Part shown: positions 11,731-22,111 of the stretch, in pieces
Numbering within the stretch: position 1 is the first letter of the stretch
Layout: each line of letters begins with the position of its first letter
Origin: Sporodiniella umbellata
Taxonomy: Eukaryota; Mucoromycota; Mucoromycetes; Mucorales; Rhizopodaceae
DNA length: 64,000 bases
Direction: 5' to 3'
Assembly: GCA_025677835.1 (NCBI GenBank)
Contig: JAIXMR010000024.1
Span: 1 to 64,000 of the forward strand
Position numbers and translations under genes: made by a program
Notes under the pieces: model-generated
Database searches by the model: none
What the model was told of the DNA's origin: nothing
Seen by the model: the letters and a program-made list of their open reading frames with translations, nothing else

Positions 11731-12789
11731 TTAATCACTTCCAACAATGCCTCCTTTGCTGATGCCTACAGCTTGTTCTACAACTTCTCTCATCAAATCG
11801 ATCAATGTACAACATGTCACAACAATATGTGCTTCGAGATGGCTGGTTTTTTCTGCCAACGAAAGAGCGTTTCGGTCTATGATCAGAACACCCAGGTAAG
11901 AAAAATACCCAAGACGATAGCTGTCAAACTCTGCAATGACTCGCCATTTTTCTTTAAGGTATTTGACCTCACATACCATATCATGTGATCGTATACTAGC
12001 CTTCTTCCAGCGAATTCTGTGTCCTTCAAACTCTGTTTCATAGGTGAATAACATATGAGATTTAGTTATATTGTGAAGCTGATTTGATTTGGTGGTTGCG
12101 CTTTCGTGTGGGGTTGAGGGTTCTTCTTCGATAGCTTGCTCAGGAAAATCACCCCACTCGATTGTAATTTCTTTTCGAAAAGCTCGGCGTCGTGCCTCGG
12201 CTACTTTGGTACTTTCGCCGTCTAGTGTACGATAAAGTACGTTTTGGAATCCCCAAGAGTACGAGTGTGGCTGCACTTTTTTATAAACCCTTTCTTTAGA
12301 TCCATGAACGTAGATATCGTGTTCTTCAGGGCGACTCAAACAAAGTTTGCGTAGATCGTATTTAATCAAATCTTCCATTGGTTTTTTCTTCAGTATTTCT
12401 AACAGCGCCTGGCGCATAGTTGAAGTGTCGCTACTACTACTACTCACACTCGATCCACTGGGGCTTAAAGTTGGAAATTCGTTGGTTGCTAAGCTTGTGG
12501 TAGATGTAGGCTCATGAGACAATAAGCTAGAGGCTATCGAGTTTCGTTTGATGTCAGCATTGACTTGTTTGGTGTTTTCGTCACTGTCATGAGTAGAAAT
12601 TCCTGGGCGTTTCCCATCAACAAATTCAGATCGAACAACAAGATCTTCAAGCACCTCTGGCGGCAGAGGCTCACGTTCCTCTTCTTCGTATGTATTAGGC
12701 TTTTCGTATTTTTTTCCGTCTATTGTATTAGGTTTTTGTGTGGGTATATCTGCGGTATCTGGTTTTATCATTCTTGAATTTTGTAGCAA
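11731..12789 (-). CDS. Uncharacterised protein, disordered N-terminus and compact C-terminal domain (352 aa)
   Basis: One uninterrupted exon. Residues 1-125 are polar and Ser/Thr/Glu-rich, with a run of serines near residue 118, and look disordered. From about residue 130 to the end the sequence becomes globular. It contains HSYSWGFQNVLYRTLDGES, HMLFTYETEFEGHRIRWKK, EKWRVIAEFDSYRLGYFSYL and a final helix-rich part LEAHIVVTCCTLIDLMREVV. The beta-strand pattern (hydrophobic-polar alternation, an EVKY...WRVIAEFDS hairpin, closing hydrophobic helix) is compatible with a tubby-like C-terminal fold, but this is only an impression. No catalytic motif, signal peptide or obvious membrane segment is seen. 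An upstream methionine (codon 1) versus Met7 as the start cannot be decided. The gene is isolated on its strand between two mobile or decayed regions. Confidence 0.7.
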   Translation of the reverse strand: MLQNSRMIKPDTADIPTQKPNTIDGKKYEKPNTYEEEEREPLPPEVLEDLVVRSEFVDGKRPGISTHDSDENTKQVNADIKRNSIASSLLSHEPTSTTSLATNEFPTLSPSGSSVSSSSSDTSTMRQALLEILKKKPMEDLIKYDLRKLCLSRPEEHDIYVHGSKERVYKKVQPHSYSWGFQNVLYRTLDGESTKVAEARRRAFRKEITIEWGDFPEQAIEEEPSTPHESATTKSNQLHNITKSHMLFTYETEFEGHRIRWKKASIRSHDMVCEVKYLKEKWRVIAEFDSYRLGYFSYLGVLIIDRNALSLAEKTSHLEAHIVVTCCTLIDLMREVVEQAVGISKGGIVGSD

Positions 12790-14160
12790 AAACGAAAAAA
12801 GACGTAAGACTGGGAAAATGTATAAAAATATAAAAAATAGTGGCTTTGGGTAGTGCCTCTTATGACCTTAGTGTAGACAATGACATCTTTGTGTAACTTT
12901 TTTCAATTATTGGTTTTAGTTTTAAAAAGGATAGTTTTTAAAAGGACAAAATGGGATTGGTGTCTAAAAATAAGTTTGCTGACGTTTTATTTTTAGATAT
13001 AGGTACAGTCTTATATTCTGGGACTTGTACTTCACCAAAAGAACTAGAATAATTGTGATGCCATCAAGTTCACTTCGTGTCACTTTTTGTTGAAAACACT
13101 TGTTCTAACTCTAGTTTAAATAGGGATTTACGATTTGGTGAAGTAGCAACGATAAAAGCGAGAAAAGACGAAAAAATGAAATCAAACACAATGCTTCTGA
13201 GTAAAAACTTGTTTGGAAAGAGTAATAGCAACTACTAGATATGTTTTCTAAGGAGTAGGCCCGTTTTTGGATACATACGGGATTATTAGGCTTTATTTAT
13301 TACCGCTTTACTGTCTAACTTTTAACGTTCTATTTTTTATATAATGGGTATCTCAACAATCATCGAAAGGACCTAGTTTTTAGCTCAAAAAGGCAACTAT
13401 GGTTCAGCTTTATTTTTAACTACAAACGTATTTTTTTGATTGTTAAAGCGAATAATAAAGAAAACCTAAATTAGCGAGGGCTTTTTTTAAGGTATGTTTC
13501 TTAAAACCATTACAAGTGATTTGGTTTCAAAGCATCTAGGCTACCTACAACAATTTTTTTTAGCTGTAACACTATATAAGATGTGCATGCTTCTTCGTTT
13601 GAGGTGAATCTAAAATCTTGTTGATATTGCATATTTTCATATTATTTGCTTTTTGTTTTGTTTGAGCTGAATACTATAGTTGTGAGATTCCTGTTTCAAA
13701 TACTATTACAATGGTAGCTCTCTGGAGCATTTTGTATCTATCAAGCAGTTTTAGTTAGAGCGCTATTACCATGCTTTTGTATGTATGTAAGACAATTTAC
13801 AGAAGAAAACATGACATAAAGACCTATGGCAGTCAACGTCAAATCCTTTCATCGTATTTCTAGTATCTCAAAGGTCGCTTGTAAACCCTGCAGTTTTATA
13901 TATGATATATGTATCAAAAGATAATTCTGCAAGGTTGCAGTCCTATCTTATCGTGTCTGCATTTTTATAATAAAAGGAGACAGTAAGATTATATGGCTAC
14001 GGTTTACACCTGTAAATTTTTACGTTAGTGACAATTTTTTCTTTCTAATCTGTATTCTACTTCTCGCAGTTAAGTCGAAGACGAGCTAATGTCTCCAAAT
14101 GAAAGGGTATAGTCTATTCTTCGCATTCTATTATATAGTGTCCATTTTCAGCACAAACGT
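12790..14160. other. Intergenic, 1.4 kb, no gene seen
   Basis: AT-rich sequence without an open frame of useful length. A short inverted pair (CTTCACCAAA near 13030 and TTTGGTGAAG near 13134) is visible but too short to interpret. Confidence 0.5.
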
Positions 14161-14499
14161 TTGCCTGGCCACTTTCATAAAAAAGGAGCGCTCATTCCAC
14201 CAAAAAAAAAAAGAGAGATAAATAGAATATATCATCCTACAATTCGAAAAATCCGTCTTTTGAAAAAAAAAAAAAAAATAGGACTCTTATGGTCAAGTAA
14301 TACACTTGTTATATACCGAAATAACATTCTTGGGCAATATGGGTTATTCACCAAAGACACCTTCTTTTTATTCAATCGGTACAAAGTCAGTAGGATACTT
14401 GCTCTTTGTTTAACCGTCGTAATACGACACTTTTTGCAGTATCTACCGCTGATATGCCCTCATTTCAAGAGCCCTTTAGTGCTGCGCGAACTGTACCAA

Positions 14500-14780
14500 T
14501 TTTTTGAAGAAATTTTGCGCGCATTTTTTAGTTCAAATTGACTAGACCGGTTTTGGTCAGCTATTTAAACAATTTGGTAGCCAGTTTGAATCAAGTTACC
14601 CAAAACGCGTAAAATAAATAATGAGCTTTTAAAACAAATTGAGCCAGAGGTTGATAAAATTATTCCAAAAGGCTTTTCAAATGGCTGACCAGACCATGTT
14701 TATTTTTCTAGTCAATTTGAACTCAAAAATGCGTGCAAAACTTTTTGATCAGGCTTCCAAAAAAATCAGAACCATTGTGC
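14500..14780. repeat. Imperfect inverted repeat (MITE-like palindrome)
   Basis: The sequence at about 14511-14545 (reading ...GCGCATTTTTTAGTTCAAAT... and ending TTGACTAG) reappears in reverse complement at about 14709-14743 (CTAGTCAATTTGAACTC...). The two 35-base arms differ at only a few positions. Similarity continues inward (GGTCAGCTATTTAAACAATT against the reverse complement of the 14660-14690 segment) and weakly outward. The whole forms a hairpin-capable element with a loop of roughly 100-160 bases. No terminal duplication could be defined by eye. The open frames overlapping it (14161-14541 and 14639-15028) look incidental. Confidence 0.6.
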
Positions 14781-15028
14781 AAAAAGAATTAAGCAAAGCT
14801 TTTAAGCATACTGAGCCCGCACTTTTGCGTAATTTAAAATTAAACAAGGCAATCCGAACAGCGTGTGTTATTGTTTTCTTCAAGTTTAAAAAATACAAAA
14901 CAAATTTGCGTTTTTTGTATGAAGCCCTTTTTATCTTAAAGTCGAAGAAATTTGTTTGCGGTCTGGTTACACGCATATATGTTGAACACTTTATTCAATC
15001 TAATAAAAAAAAAGCGGACTTAAAATGA

Positions 15029-15850
15029 CTGATGTTGAAGGGTAACTTAATGTATGTCTAAATTTTGAGTTCGTCAGAGTGATACCTCATTTCCACTGTG
15101 TTGTAAAATACAAATACGGATAGAGACACTTTTAGATAAGAAAGATCAATCCTCCAGTTAGAAGCTTATTATCTCAAACCTGCATGTGGCTATTCGCATG
15201 AGAAAAAAAGTAACTTTAATGTATAGACGATACGCTTTTCTTTTTTGAGCCAGTAAATTAAGCTGGATGTGTTACATAGCTTTCTTTTTTTGAGCTTTAA
15301 GTGGCAGTACTTAAATTTATTCAGTTCCCGACATGTTGCCTTAAGCGTTTGTCGACAATCCTCAAAATTTGGGGGAAGGGGCGATGTTAAGCAAAGAACC
15401 GAATAATGGAGTGGTACGAGTGGAGTGCAACCACAAACCCAAAAAATGAAAAGAGATCACACGATAATTTGAGCTTCGCGTAGTCCAATGGGGCCAAAGC
15501 AACTCATTTTGAGTCGCTTTTTGTCTTCCCCTTTTTTTGGTTGAAATAATCCTGCACAGTGCAACTCTAGCTTTATAAGTGGAATTAAGTAGTACAAAAG
15601 TTCCATTGTTTGTAATTAGCCAAAAATGAAGAATATCAAGAGAAAGACAAGTAGCAAATGAAATGGGTCCTATTAGAAAAAGGAGCTACATAAGTCAGGG
15701 AGTGAAAGCTTTTGATTTGTAAAGAGAGACAGTAAATAAAATTCCGAAAGGCTTAAAAAACAACAAATAGGTGAAAGACGTCAATTCTATTGGATGGTGT
15801 CACCCCAACAGCATCCCCACTCCACCCAACAAGTTAACAGTTTTTTTTTT
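15029..15850. other. Upstream region of desaturase 1
   Basis: No coding sequence is seen. The proximal part holds ATTGG (inverted CCAAT) near 15789 and a C-rich stretch (15800-15830) before the TATA box. These are candidate regulatory sites only. Confidence 0.4.
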
Positions 15851-15853
15851 TAG

Positions 15854-15860
15854 TATATAA
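15854..15860 (+). promoter_or_regulatory. TATA box of desaturase 1
   Basis: TATATAA lies 50 bases upstream of the desaturase 1 ATG at 15910, directly after a poly-T run. A pyrimidine-rich start region (TTTTTTCTTCCTTCCTTAC) follows, the usual arrangement for a strongly expressed fungal gene. Confidence 0.6.
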
Positions 15861-15909
15861 GAGTGAAAGGAATTGTCGAGTTTTTTCTTCCTTCCTTACT
15901 TTATTAACC

Positions 15910-17335
15910 ATGTCCACTACAGAGATTTTACAAAGCATGGATCGAACAAAAACCGAGGGGATGAAAGGACCTCTTCCAAAGACTCAGATGCCTCCTTTGT
16001 TTGACCAACCAGTAACTAACAAAAACTGGTACAAGTTTGTCAACTGGCCTCAATCCATTCTTTTGATTTCTACACCACTTATTGCTCTTTACGGTATCTT
16101 CACTACTGAACTCACCAGAAAGACTATGATCTGGGCTATTGTTTACTACTTTATTACCGGTCTTGGTATCACCGCCGGCTATCACCGTATGTGGGCTCAT
16201 CGAGCCTATCGTGGCTCTCCCATATTACGTTGGTTTTTCTCATTTGCTGGCGCTGGTGCTGTAGAAGGCTCTGCCTATTGGTGGTCTCGTGGACATCGGG
16301 CTCATCACCGTTGGACTGATACAGATAAAGATCCTTATAGTGCTCACCGCGGTTTCTTCTTTTCTCATTTTGGTTGGATGTTAGTCAATCGTCCCAAGAA
16401 CCGTATTGGATTTGCTGATGTTGCCGATTTGAAGGTTGATCCTATTGTTGCTTTCCAACACAACTATTACCCATACTTTGCTCTTGGTATGGGATTCTTG
16501 TTTCCTACATTGATTGCTGGTCTTGGTTGGGGTGATTTCAGAGTAAGTCACATTTAAACGTATATGTATATAAATAGATTGTTAACATTTCCATTATTAG
16601 GGTGGTTTCTTTTATTCTGGAGTAGCCCGTCTTGTCTTTGTCCATCATGCAACTTTCTGTGTCAACAGTTTGGCCCATTATTTAGGTGAAGCATCATTTG
16701 ACGATCACAACACTCCTCGCGATCATTGGGTTACTGCATTTGCTACTTTGGGTGAAGGATATCACAACTTTCATCATCAATTCCCCCAGGATTATCGTAA
16801 CGCTATCAAGTATACTCAATACGACCCTACAAAATGGCTGATTATTGTTCTCTCTTGGTTTGGACTTGCTTACGAGCTCAAAGAGTTCCCTGCAAATGAA
16901 GTCAACAAAGGCATTATTTTTATGAAAGAAAAGAAGATCAAGGCCGAAAAGGCAAAATTGAACTACGGCACGCCTCTGAAAGACCTTCCTGTCTATACCT
17001 GGGATGAGTTCCAGTCTCTGGTTTTGAACGAAAACAAGAAATGGATTCTGATGGAAGGCGTTTTGTATGATGTCAAGAACTTTATGAGAGAGCATCCTGG
17101 CGGTGTCAAGTATCTTTCTACAGCCATTGGCAAAGATATGACCACAGCTTTCAACGGCGGCATCTACAACCACTCTAATGGTGCACGTAATTTGCTGACT
17201 CAGTTCCGCGTTGGTGTTCTTTTGAATGGTATGCAGGTCATGACAGATGCTGATGTAGAAACAGAAGCACAAGCTTATGATAGCTCACTCGAATATGATA
17301 CCAAAGTTGCCAACTTCAACAAAAAAACCGCCTAA
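15910..17335 (+). CDS. ole1: Acyl-CoA Delta9-desaturase with C-terminal cytochrome b5 (copy 1)
   Basis: Two exons (15910-16542, 16601-17335) encode 455 aa. The three histidine boxes that hold the di-iron centre are present: HRMWAH (92-97), HRAHH (129-133) and HNFHH (266-270). Hydrophobic pairs near 50-90 and 195-235 are the expected ER-membrane segments. The C-terminal domain is a cytochrome b5 with HPGG (His376) and the second haem ligand in NHSNGA (His402). The enzyme makes oleoyl- or palmitoleoyl-CoA in the ER, with the fused b5 as electron donor, as in yeast Ole1. Length and layout match the family. A TATA box lies 50 bp upstream. From residue 319 on, the DNA is almost identical to desaturase 2 on the opposite strand at 24.0 kb, although the rest of the two proteins has diverged. 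Confidence 0.95.
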
Positions 17336-18920
17336 GTTCATCTATTTCAAACTCTTATCCATTGCATCTTTTAACTATCATTTTTATCAATAAATCTCTA
17401 TTATCTTACCCTACAAAGAGATTAAAGGAAAAAACTTTGTTTTATTTTTCAAGCTCTTATTCTTCAAACTCTTAATGTGTCGAACAACAGAAAAAAAAGT
17501 ATACGCTATTTAAAAGGCCGACAAAATAATTGGGGGAATCCACACATCAAAAAGTTCTAGTGCAATCTAAACTGTAATTAAAAATACAGACTCTTACTGT
17601 TTACATAACAGAACCTTTTAAAACCACGAACCAGCTTTTTCAGCTGCAGCTGTATTCTGACATGCTTATTTTTTTCAAAGGTACTCTTAATCAGAAAAAC
17701 GATTTAGGCTGTGAATGGAGCCTATTTGTTTCCAACCTCTTTAAAGAAATCGTTTCTTTAACTTTGTATTTTTCATCCTATTTACAATAGGGATTTCTCA
17801 ACAAATTGTAAGAAACAAGAATGAGCTCTCAAGAAACCTTTGTTTTGTTTCATTTTTTTTTTTTGCTAGAAAGGCGTGAGTTTCTGAATTTGACTCATAG
17901 CTTACTGTCTTTACATTTTACTGCAACTTGTTTTTATTTCATGAGGCTTCTAAGTCATAGTTTTTTCTTGCGTGTGCACAGAGATACATAGAGTTGGAAT
18001 TATAAGAGTACATAGCATTATTTACCACATGTGTTTTTCGCTTTAGCTCTCACCGTAAAACCCCACTTTGCATGGATGCGATAAATACCACCTTTATCGT
18101 AACAACATTAACACAAAGATCCTAAAATATTCAACGCGTATTCTGATTGTTGCGCAGAAAAAGTTTTATTGGATTTTTTTTTTTTGACTGAAACCATCCC
18201 CGTTTTAGCAATTGATACGGTTTGCTTCTATACCATATTTTGCTACTATAATCAGCTTAGAAAACATTTGTTTGAAGCTACTCTCAGTAATCGTAACACG
18301 TCCAAGATCGTCGGCTTATTAAACCCAGCTTTCACTATTGATTTCTACAAGACTACTGTAGCATGCTTGCGTATAAAATATTTCACCTTACCACGTGTGC
18401 GGTTTGTTTTCTTTTGTTGGTTATATCTGATTGCGCTCTTGGTAGATTTTCCGATAAAGGAATAAAACTCAAAGCAGAATTGAACTAGAATGTTCTTTTT
18501 AAAAAGAAGCCTGTTTACACCTAAAATAAGTTCCAATTTCTGATGTTAAAAGCTGTAGCCCTATCTTTTTTTTATTGAAAAAAGATCTGGTATTGCTAGA
18601 GTACTTTTAACAGATATTCTAAGGTCTTTTGCAATCTGTTAGCTCATCCTAGAGTCATAGCAGACGCCATGGCAAAAAAAAAAAAAAGGCAGTAAGCTTA
18701 AGGCAGCTAATTGAAAGATACTACAAATGTAATAAAAAAAAAACAAAGAAATAGACAACGCTTATCTAAAATCTTATTACAATTTTTAATATTTCGCTAT
18801 AAATTTTTTTGCAATCTCGTTCTACGACAAAAAAGCGAGTCCCTACTTTTTTTTTCCCGGTTATTTTTTTTAATTTCCATCTTTTTCCCTTCTTTTTACT
18901 TTCTTTCTAACTTATCAACA
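17336..18920. other. Intergenic, 1.6 kb, no gene seen
   Basis: This is the 3' flank of desaturase 1 and upstream region of the NADH dehydrogenase gene. The frame at 18169-18465 begins in a poly-T run and shows no family features. T-rich tracts near 18850-18890 precede the next start. Confidence 0.5.
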
Positions 18921-20671
18921 ATGCAATCAGCTACCAAAGCCTTTAGAGGTAACATTGACCTATCGTTTATTTGTATTCAAACTTCAATTTTTTTTAGTGG
19001 CTTGCCGTCAAGCCCCCACTGTACGACGCAGCTTTCAAAGATTCAATTCTACATCTTCTGCTACCGAAAAGAAAGCTTTTTCCAAGTGGAAGTTGGCTAA
19101 AAACACGGCTGCTATTGGTGCAGTAGGCTTCGTGGGCTACACTTTTTATAGTAAGTCATTAGGATCTTTGGACTACTTCTAATTTCATCCTGTTCTTTAG
19201 CTATGTACGAACATATCAATCCTACTTTGAACCCCATTCCTACAGATGCCAACAAGAAGACCATTGTCGTTCTTGGTAGCGGCTGGGCTGCTACTTCTTT
19301 TTTGAAGAATGTAGACACTGCACTTTATAATGTTGTGGTTGTCTCACCTAGAAACTACTTTTTGTTTACTCCTCTTTTGCCTAGTTGTACTGTAGGTACG
19401 CTTGATTTCCGTTCATTGGTGGAGCCCATTCGTTTTATTACTCGTCATAAGCCTAACGAAGTCAAGGTATATGAAGCCGAGTGTACGGAAATCAATGCCA
19501 AAAAGAAAGAGATTACTATTGTTGGTAAAGGATTACTAAAAAAGAGTGTAATGAAAATGAAAACAAAAGGTATTGACTTTTGAGATTAGATAACTCGGAA
19601 GTAAAGGGCGAAAGCGCGTCAAGCACAATTGCCTATGACTATTTGGTTGTCGGTGTAGGCGCCCAAAGCCAAACATTTGGTATTAAGGGTGTTGAAGAGT
19701 ACGGCTGTTTCCTTAAAGAAGTTTGGGACGCCCAAAAGATTCGCGCCAAATTGATGGATTGTATTGAAACCGCTGCCTTCCCTGGTCAATCACAACAAGA
19801 AATGGAACGCTTGTTACATATGGTTGTTGTTGGTGGTGGACCTACAGGTGTAGAGTATGCTGCTGAATTACACGATTTCTTGGTAGACGATTTGACCGCT
19901 TGGTATCCTGAGCTCGCTGGAAAGATCAAAATTACTTTAGTTGAGGCTATGCCCAACGTTCTTCCCGCTTTTTCCAAGCAACTGATTGATTATACCGAGT
20001 CTACCTTCAAAGAGCAAAACATTGACATCCACACCAAGACAATGGTCAAGGAAGTAAAGGAAAAAGAAATCATTGTTCAAAAACCTGATGGCAAAACTGA
20101 AGCCATGCCTTACGGCCTCTTGGTCTGGGCTACCGGTAACACATCGCGTCCTTTGGTCAGAGATTTAATGTCTCAATACTCTGAGGCACAAAACGTTCGC
20201 CGTGGCTTGGTTGTAGACGACTGGCTCCGAATGGCTGGTACATCGGATATCTATGCCCTTGGCGATTGTACTGCTACCAAATATGCACCTACTGCACAAG
20301 TAGCTGCTCAACAAGGTAAATATCTTGCCCGCGTCTTTGCTCAGCTCGCTGCTACAGAACACTACGAAGGTAAGCTGGAGAGTGCCGAAACTGAAGAAGA
20401 AAAGTCCCGACAGATGCGCAAGTTACAAAAGGCTCAAGACATTAAACCCTTCCACTACTCTCATCAGGGTTCGCTTTGTTACATTGGATCTGATAAGGCC
20501 ATCGCTGATCTGCCTTTAGGTCCGGGTAACTTAGCCTCAGGTGGTGTGGCTACCTTTGCTTTCTGGCGTTCTGCTTATCTTTCAAATCTTTTCTCGGCTC
20601 GTAACCGATGGTTAGTCATCACGGACTGGACAAAAACAACTTTCTGGGGACGTGATATCTCCAGAGAATAG
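18921..20671 (+). CDS. nde1: Mitochondrial alternative (type II) NADH dehydrogenase
   Basis: Four exons (18921-18948, 18998-19150, 19201-19524, 19590-20671) encode 528 aa. The first 28-nt exon plus exon 2 give an arginine/serine-rich mitochondrial presequence (RRSFQRFNSTSS). A short hydrophobic segment (AAIGAVGFVGYTFY) typical of external NDE-type enzymes follows. The FAD-binding motif is VVLGSGWAATSFLKN and the NADH-binding motif is VVVGGGPTGVEYAAEL. The FAD-end motif is YALGDCTATKYAPTAQVAAQ. The enzyme passes electrons from NADH to ubiquinone without pumping protons, at the inner mitochondrial membrane. No EF-hand insertion is visible, unlike some fungal NDE proteins. The external orientation is inferred from the presequence-plus-TM arrangement; an internal NDI type is the alternative. 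It lies between two desaturase copies, probably by chance. Confidence 0.92.
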
Positions 20672-21140
20672 AAACATCAATAAAACCTTATTTCATAGAC
20701 TAGACTAAATTCGTAAAGATCTCTTGTTTTTTTTTTTTTGAGCAAGCCTGATTTTTTTTATCTGATAAGCTGCCTTCAAAACTGCTGCTAAAATTTTTTT
20801 AAGTGGGACAATCAATAATCCGATTTGAGAAATTCAAAAATAAAAAATAAAAATCGCGCCTAGACAATTGATTTTATGTGAGTTCGTACAACAAAAATTT
20901 AGATACAAGCAACAAAGAACGGCCGGTTGTATTGTAAGCAAGTTAAAAAAAGACTTGAAGGAAAAGAGTTGATTGGCCTTCTTTTTTCAATCCAGGACAG
21001 CACTACGGAGGCTCTAATATATATTAAAAGGCAAAAAATAAATAGATATCAAAGAAAAGGGTGTCTTGTTTTTTTCTATAGCGCAACAAGATGGTGAAAC
21101 ATTAAAAAAATATAAAGACTTGCTACAGATAAATTTGGGC
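20672..21140. other. Intergenic between NADH dehydrogenase and desaturase fragment
   Basis: No gene is seen. Poly-T and poly-A runs occur (20728-20740, 21145-21155). The right end merges into the degraded tail of the desaturase fragment. Confidence 0.45.
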
Positions 21141-21144
21141 AACT

Positions 21145-21763
21145 TTTTTTTTTCTTTTGTGTTAAAGCTAGCAACTTTGACAGTGTTCTAGTGAGCTGTG
21201 GTCATATCTTTGCCGATGGCTGTAGAAAGATACTTGACACCGCCAGGATGCTCTCTCATAAAGTTCTTGACATCATACAAAACGCCTTCCATCAGAATCC
21301 ATTTCTTGTTTTCGTTCAAAACCAGAGACTGGAACTCATCCCAGGTATAGACAGGAAGGTCTTTCAGAGGCGTGCCGTAGTTCAATTTTGCCTTTTCGGC
21401 CTTGATCTTCTTTTCTTTCATAAAAATAATGCCTTTGTTGACTTCATTTGCAGGGAACTCTTTGAGCTCGTAAGCAAGTCCAAACCAAGAGAGAACAATA
21501 ATCAGCCATTTTGTAGGGTCGTATTGAGTATACTTGATAGCGTTACGATAATCCTGGGGGAATTGATGATGAAAGTTGTGATATCCTTCACCCAAAGTAG
21601 CAAATGCAGTAACCCAATGATCGCGAGGAGTGTTGTGATCGTCAAATGATGCTTCACCTAAATAATGGGCCAAACTGTTGACACAGAAAGTTGCATGATG
21701 GACAAAGACAAGACGGACCGCTCTAGAATAAAAAAGAAAAATCTTGAACTTTTTTGATAACAA
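21145..21763 (-). pseudogene. Truncated desaturase copy (exon 2 only, broken)
   Basis: On the minus strand, 21720-21191 is almost base-for-base identical to exon 2 of desaturase 1 (16620-17149). It covers the third histidine box (HNFHH) and half of the cytochrome b5 domain including HPGG. Exon 1, and so the first two histidine boxes, is missing, so it cannot be an active desaturase. After GACCACAGCT the copy jumps directly to sequence resembling the extreme 3' end of the gene (CACTAGAACACTGTCAAAG, compare desaturase 1 from 17286). This is a deletion of 136 bases between two AGCT tetranucleotides, and it creates a stop soon after. The two edges are clearly more diverged than the core. One variant in the core (CCGATGG) matches desaturase 2 instead of desaturase 1. 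An assembly artefact is possible but would not explain the decayed edges. Confidence 0.85.
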
Positions 21764-22111
21764 ATAAAGATGGAGCCTCTTTTATATAAACTTGATGAAC
21801 CATCCTTCCAATTTATTAAAAAAAACCCGAAATGTCTAAAGCAAACAATCTATGGGATTTTGCAGGCTAAACGAGGACACTGTTTGAATAGTTTTTTTTT
21901 TTTTTTTAATCTAAGCTCAATATAGTAACGTTCGATTCAAAACATAATGCTTTCTCACATTAGAAAACACTGTATACTTTAAGAAGGAGGTAAAGACACT
22001 TCTATTTTTATTTTGCACCTACAAACACCAAATACATGCGCTTTTGTTTCGTTTTATGTATAATTACAAGTTTTTGCTTTTCAAAAAAAAAAAAAAAAAA
22101 AGTCAGTTTTT
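21764..22111. other. Spacer with possible remnant promoter
   Basis: On the minus strand TATATAAAAGAGG lies near 21778-21790, just upstream of the desaturase fragment, and may be a relic promoter. Poly-T at 21892-21908 and poly-A at 22083-22100. No gene is seen. Confidence 0.35.

Noticed and set aside
13029..13142. Short inverted pair CTTCACCAAA / TTTGGTGAAG
   Set aside because: Only 10-12 bases; expected by chance in AT-rich DNA of this length.
14639..15028. 129-codon frame rich in Lys and Phe
   Set aside because: It overlaps the inverted repeat and has no domain; likely incidental.
16694..17272. 192-codon minus-strand frame inside desaturase 1
   Set aside because: Antisense shadow of the conserved coding exon; the same shadow reappears at the other desaturase copies.
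18169..18465. 98-codon plus-strand frame in the desaturase-NDE spacer
   Set aside because: Starts in poly-T, no family features, no splice partners.
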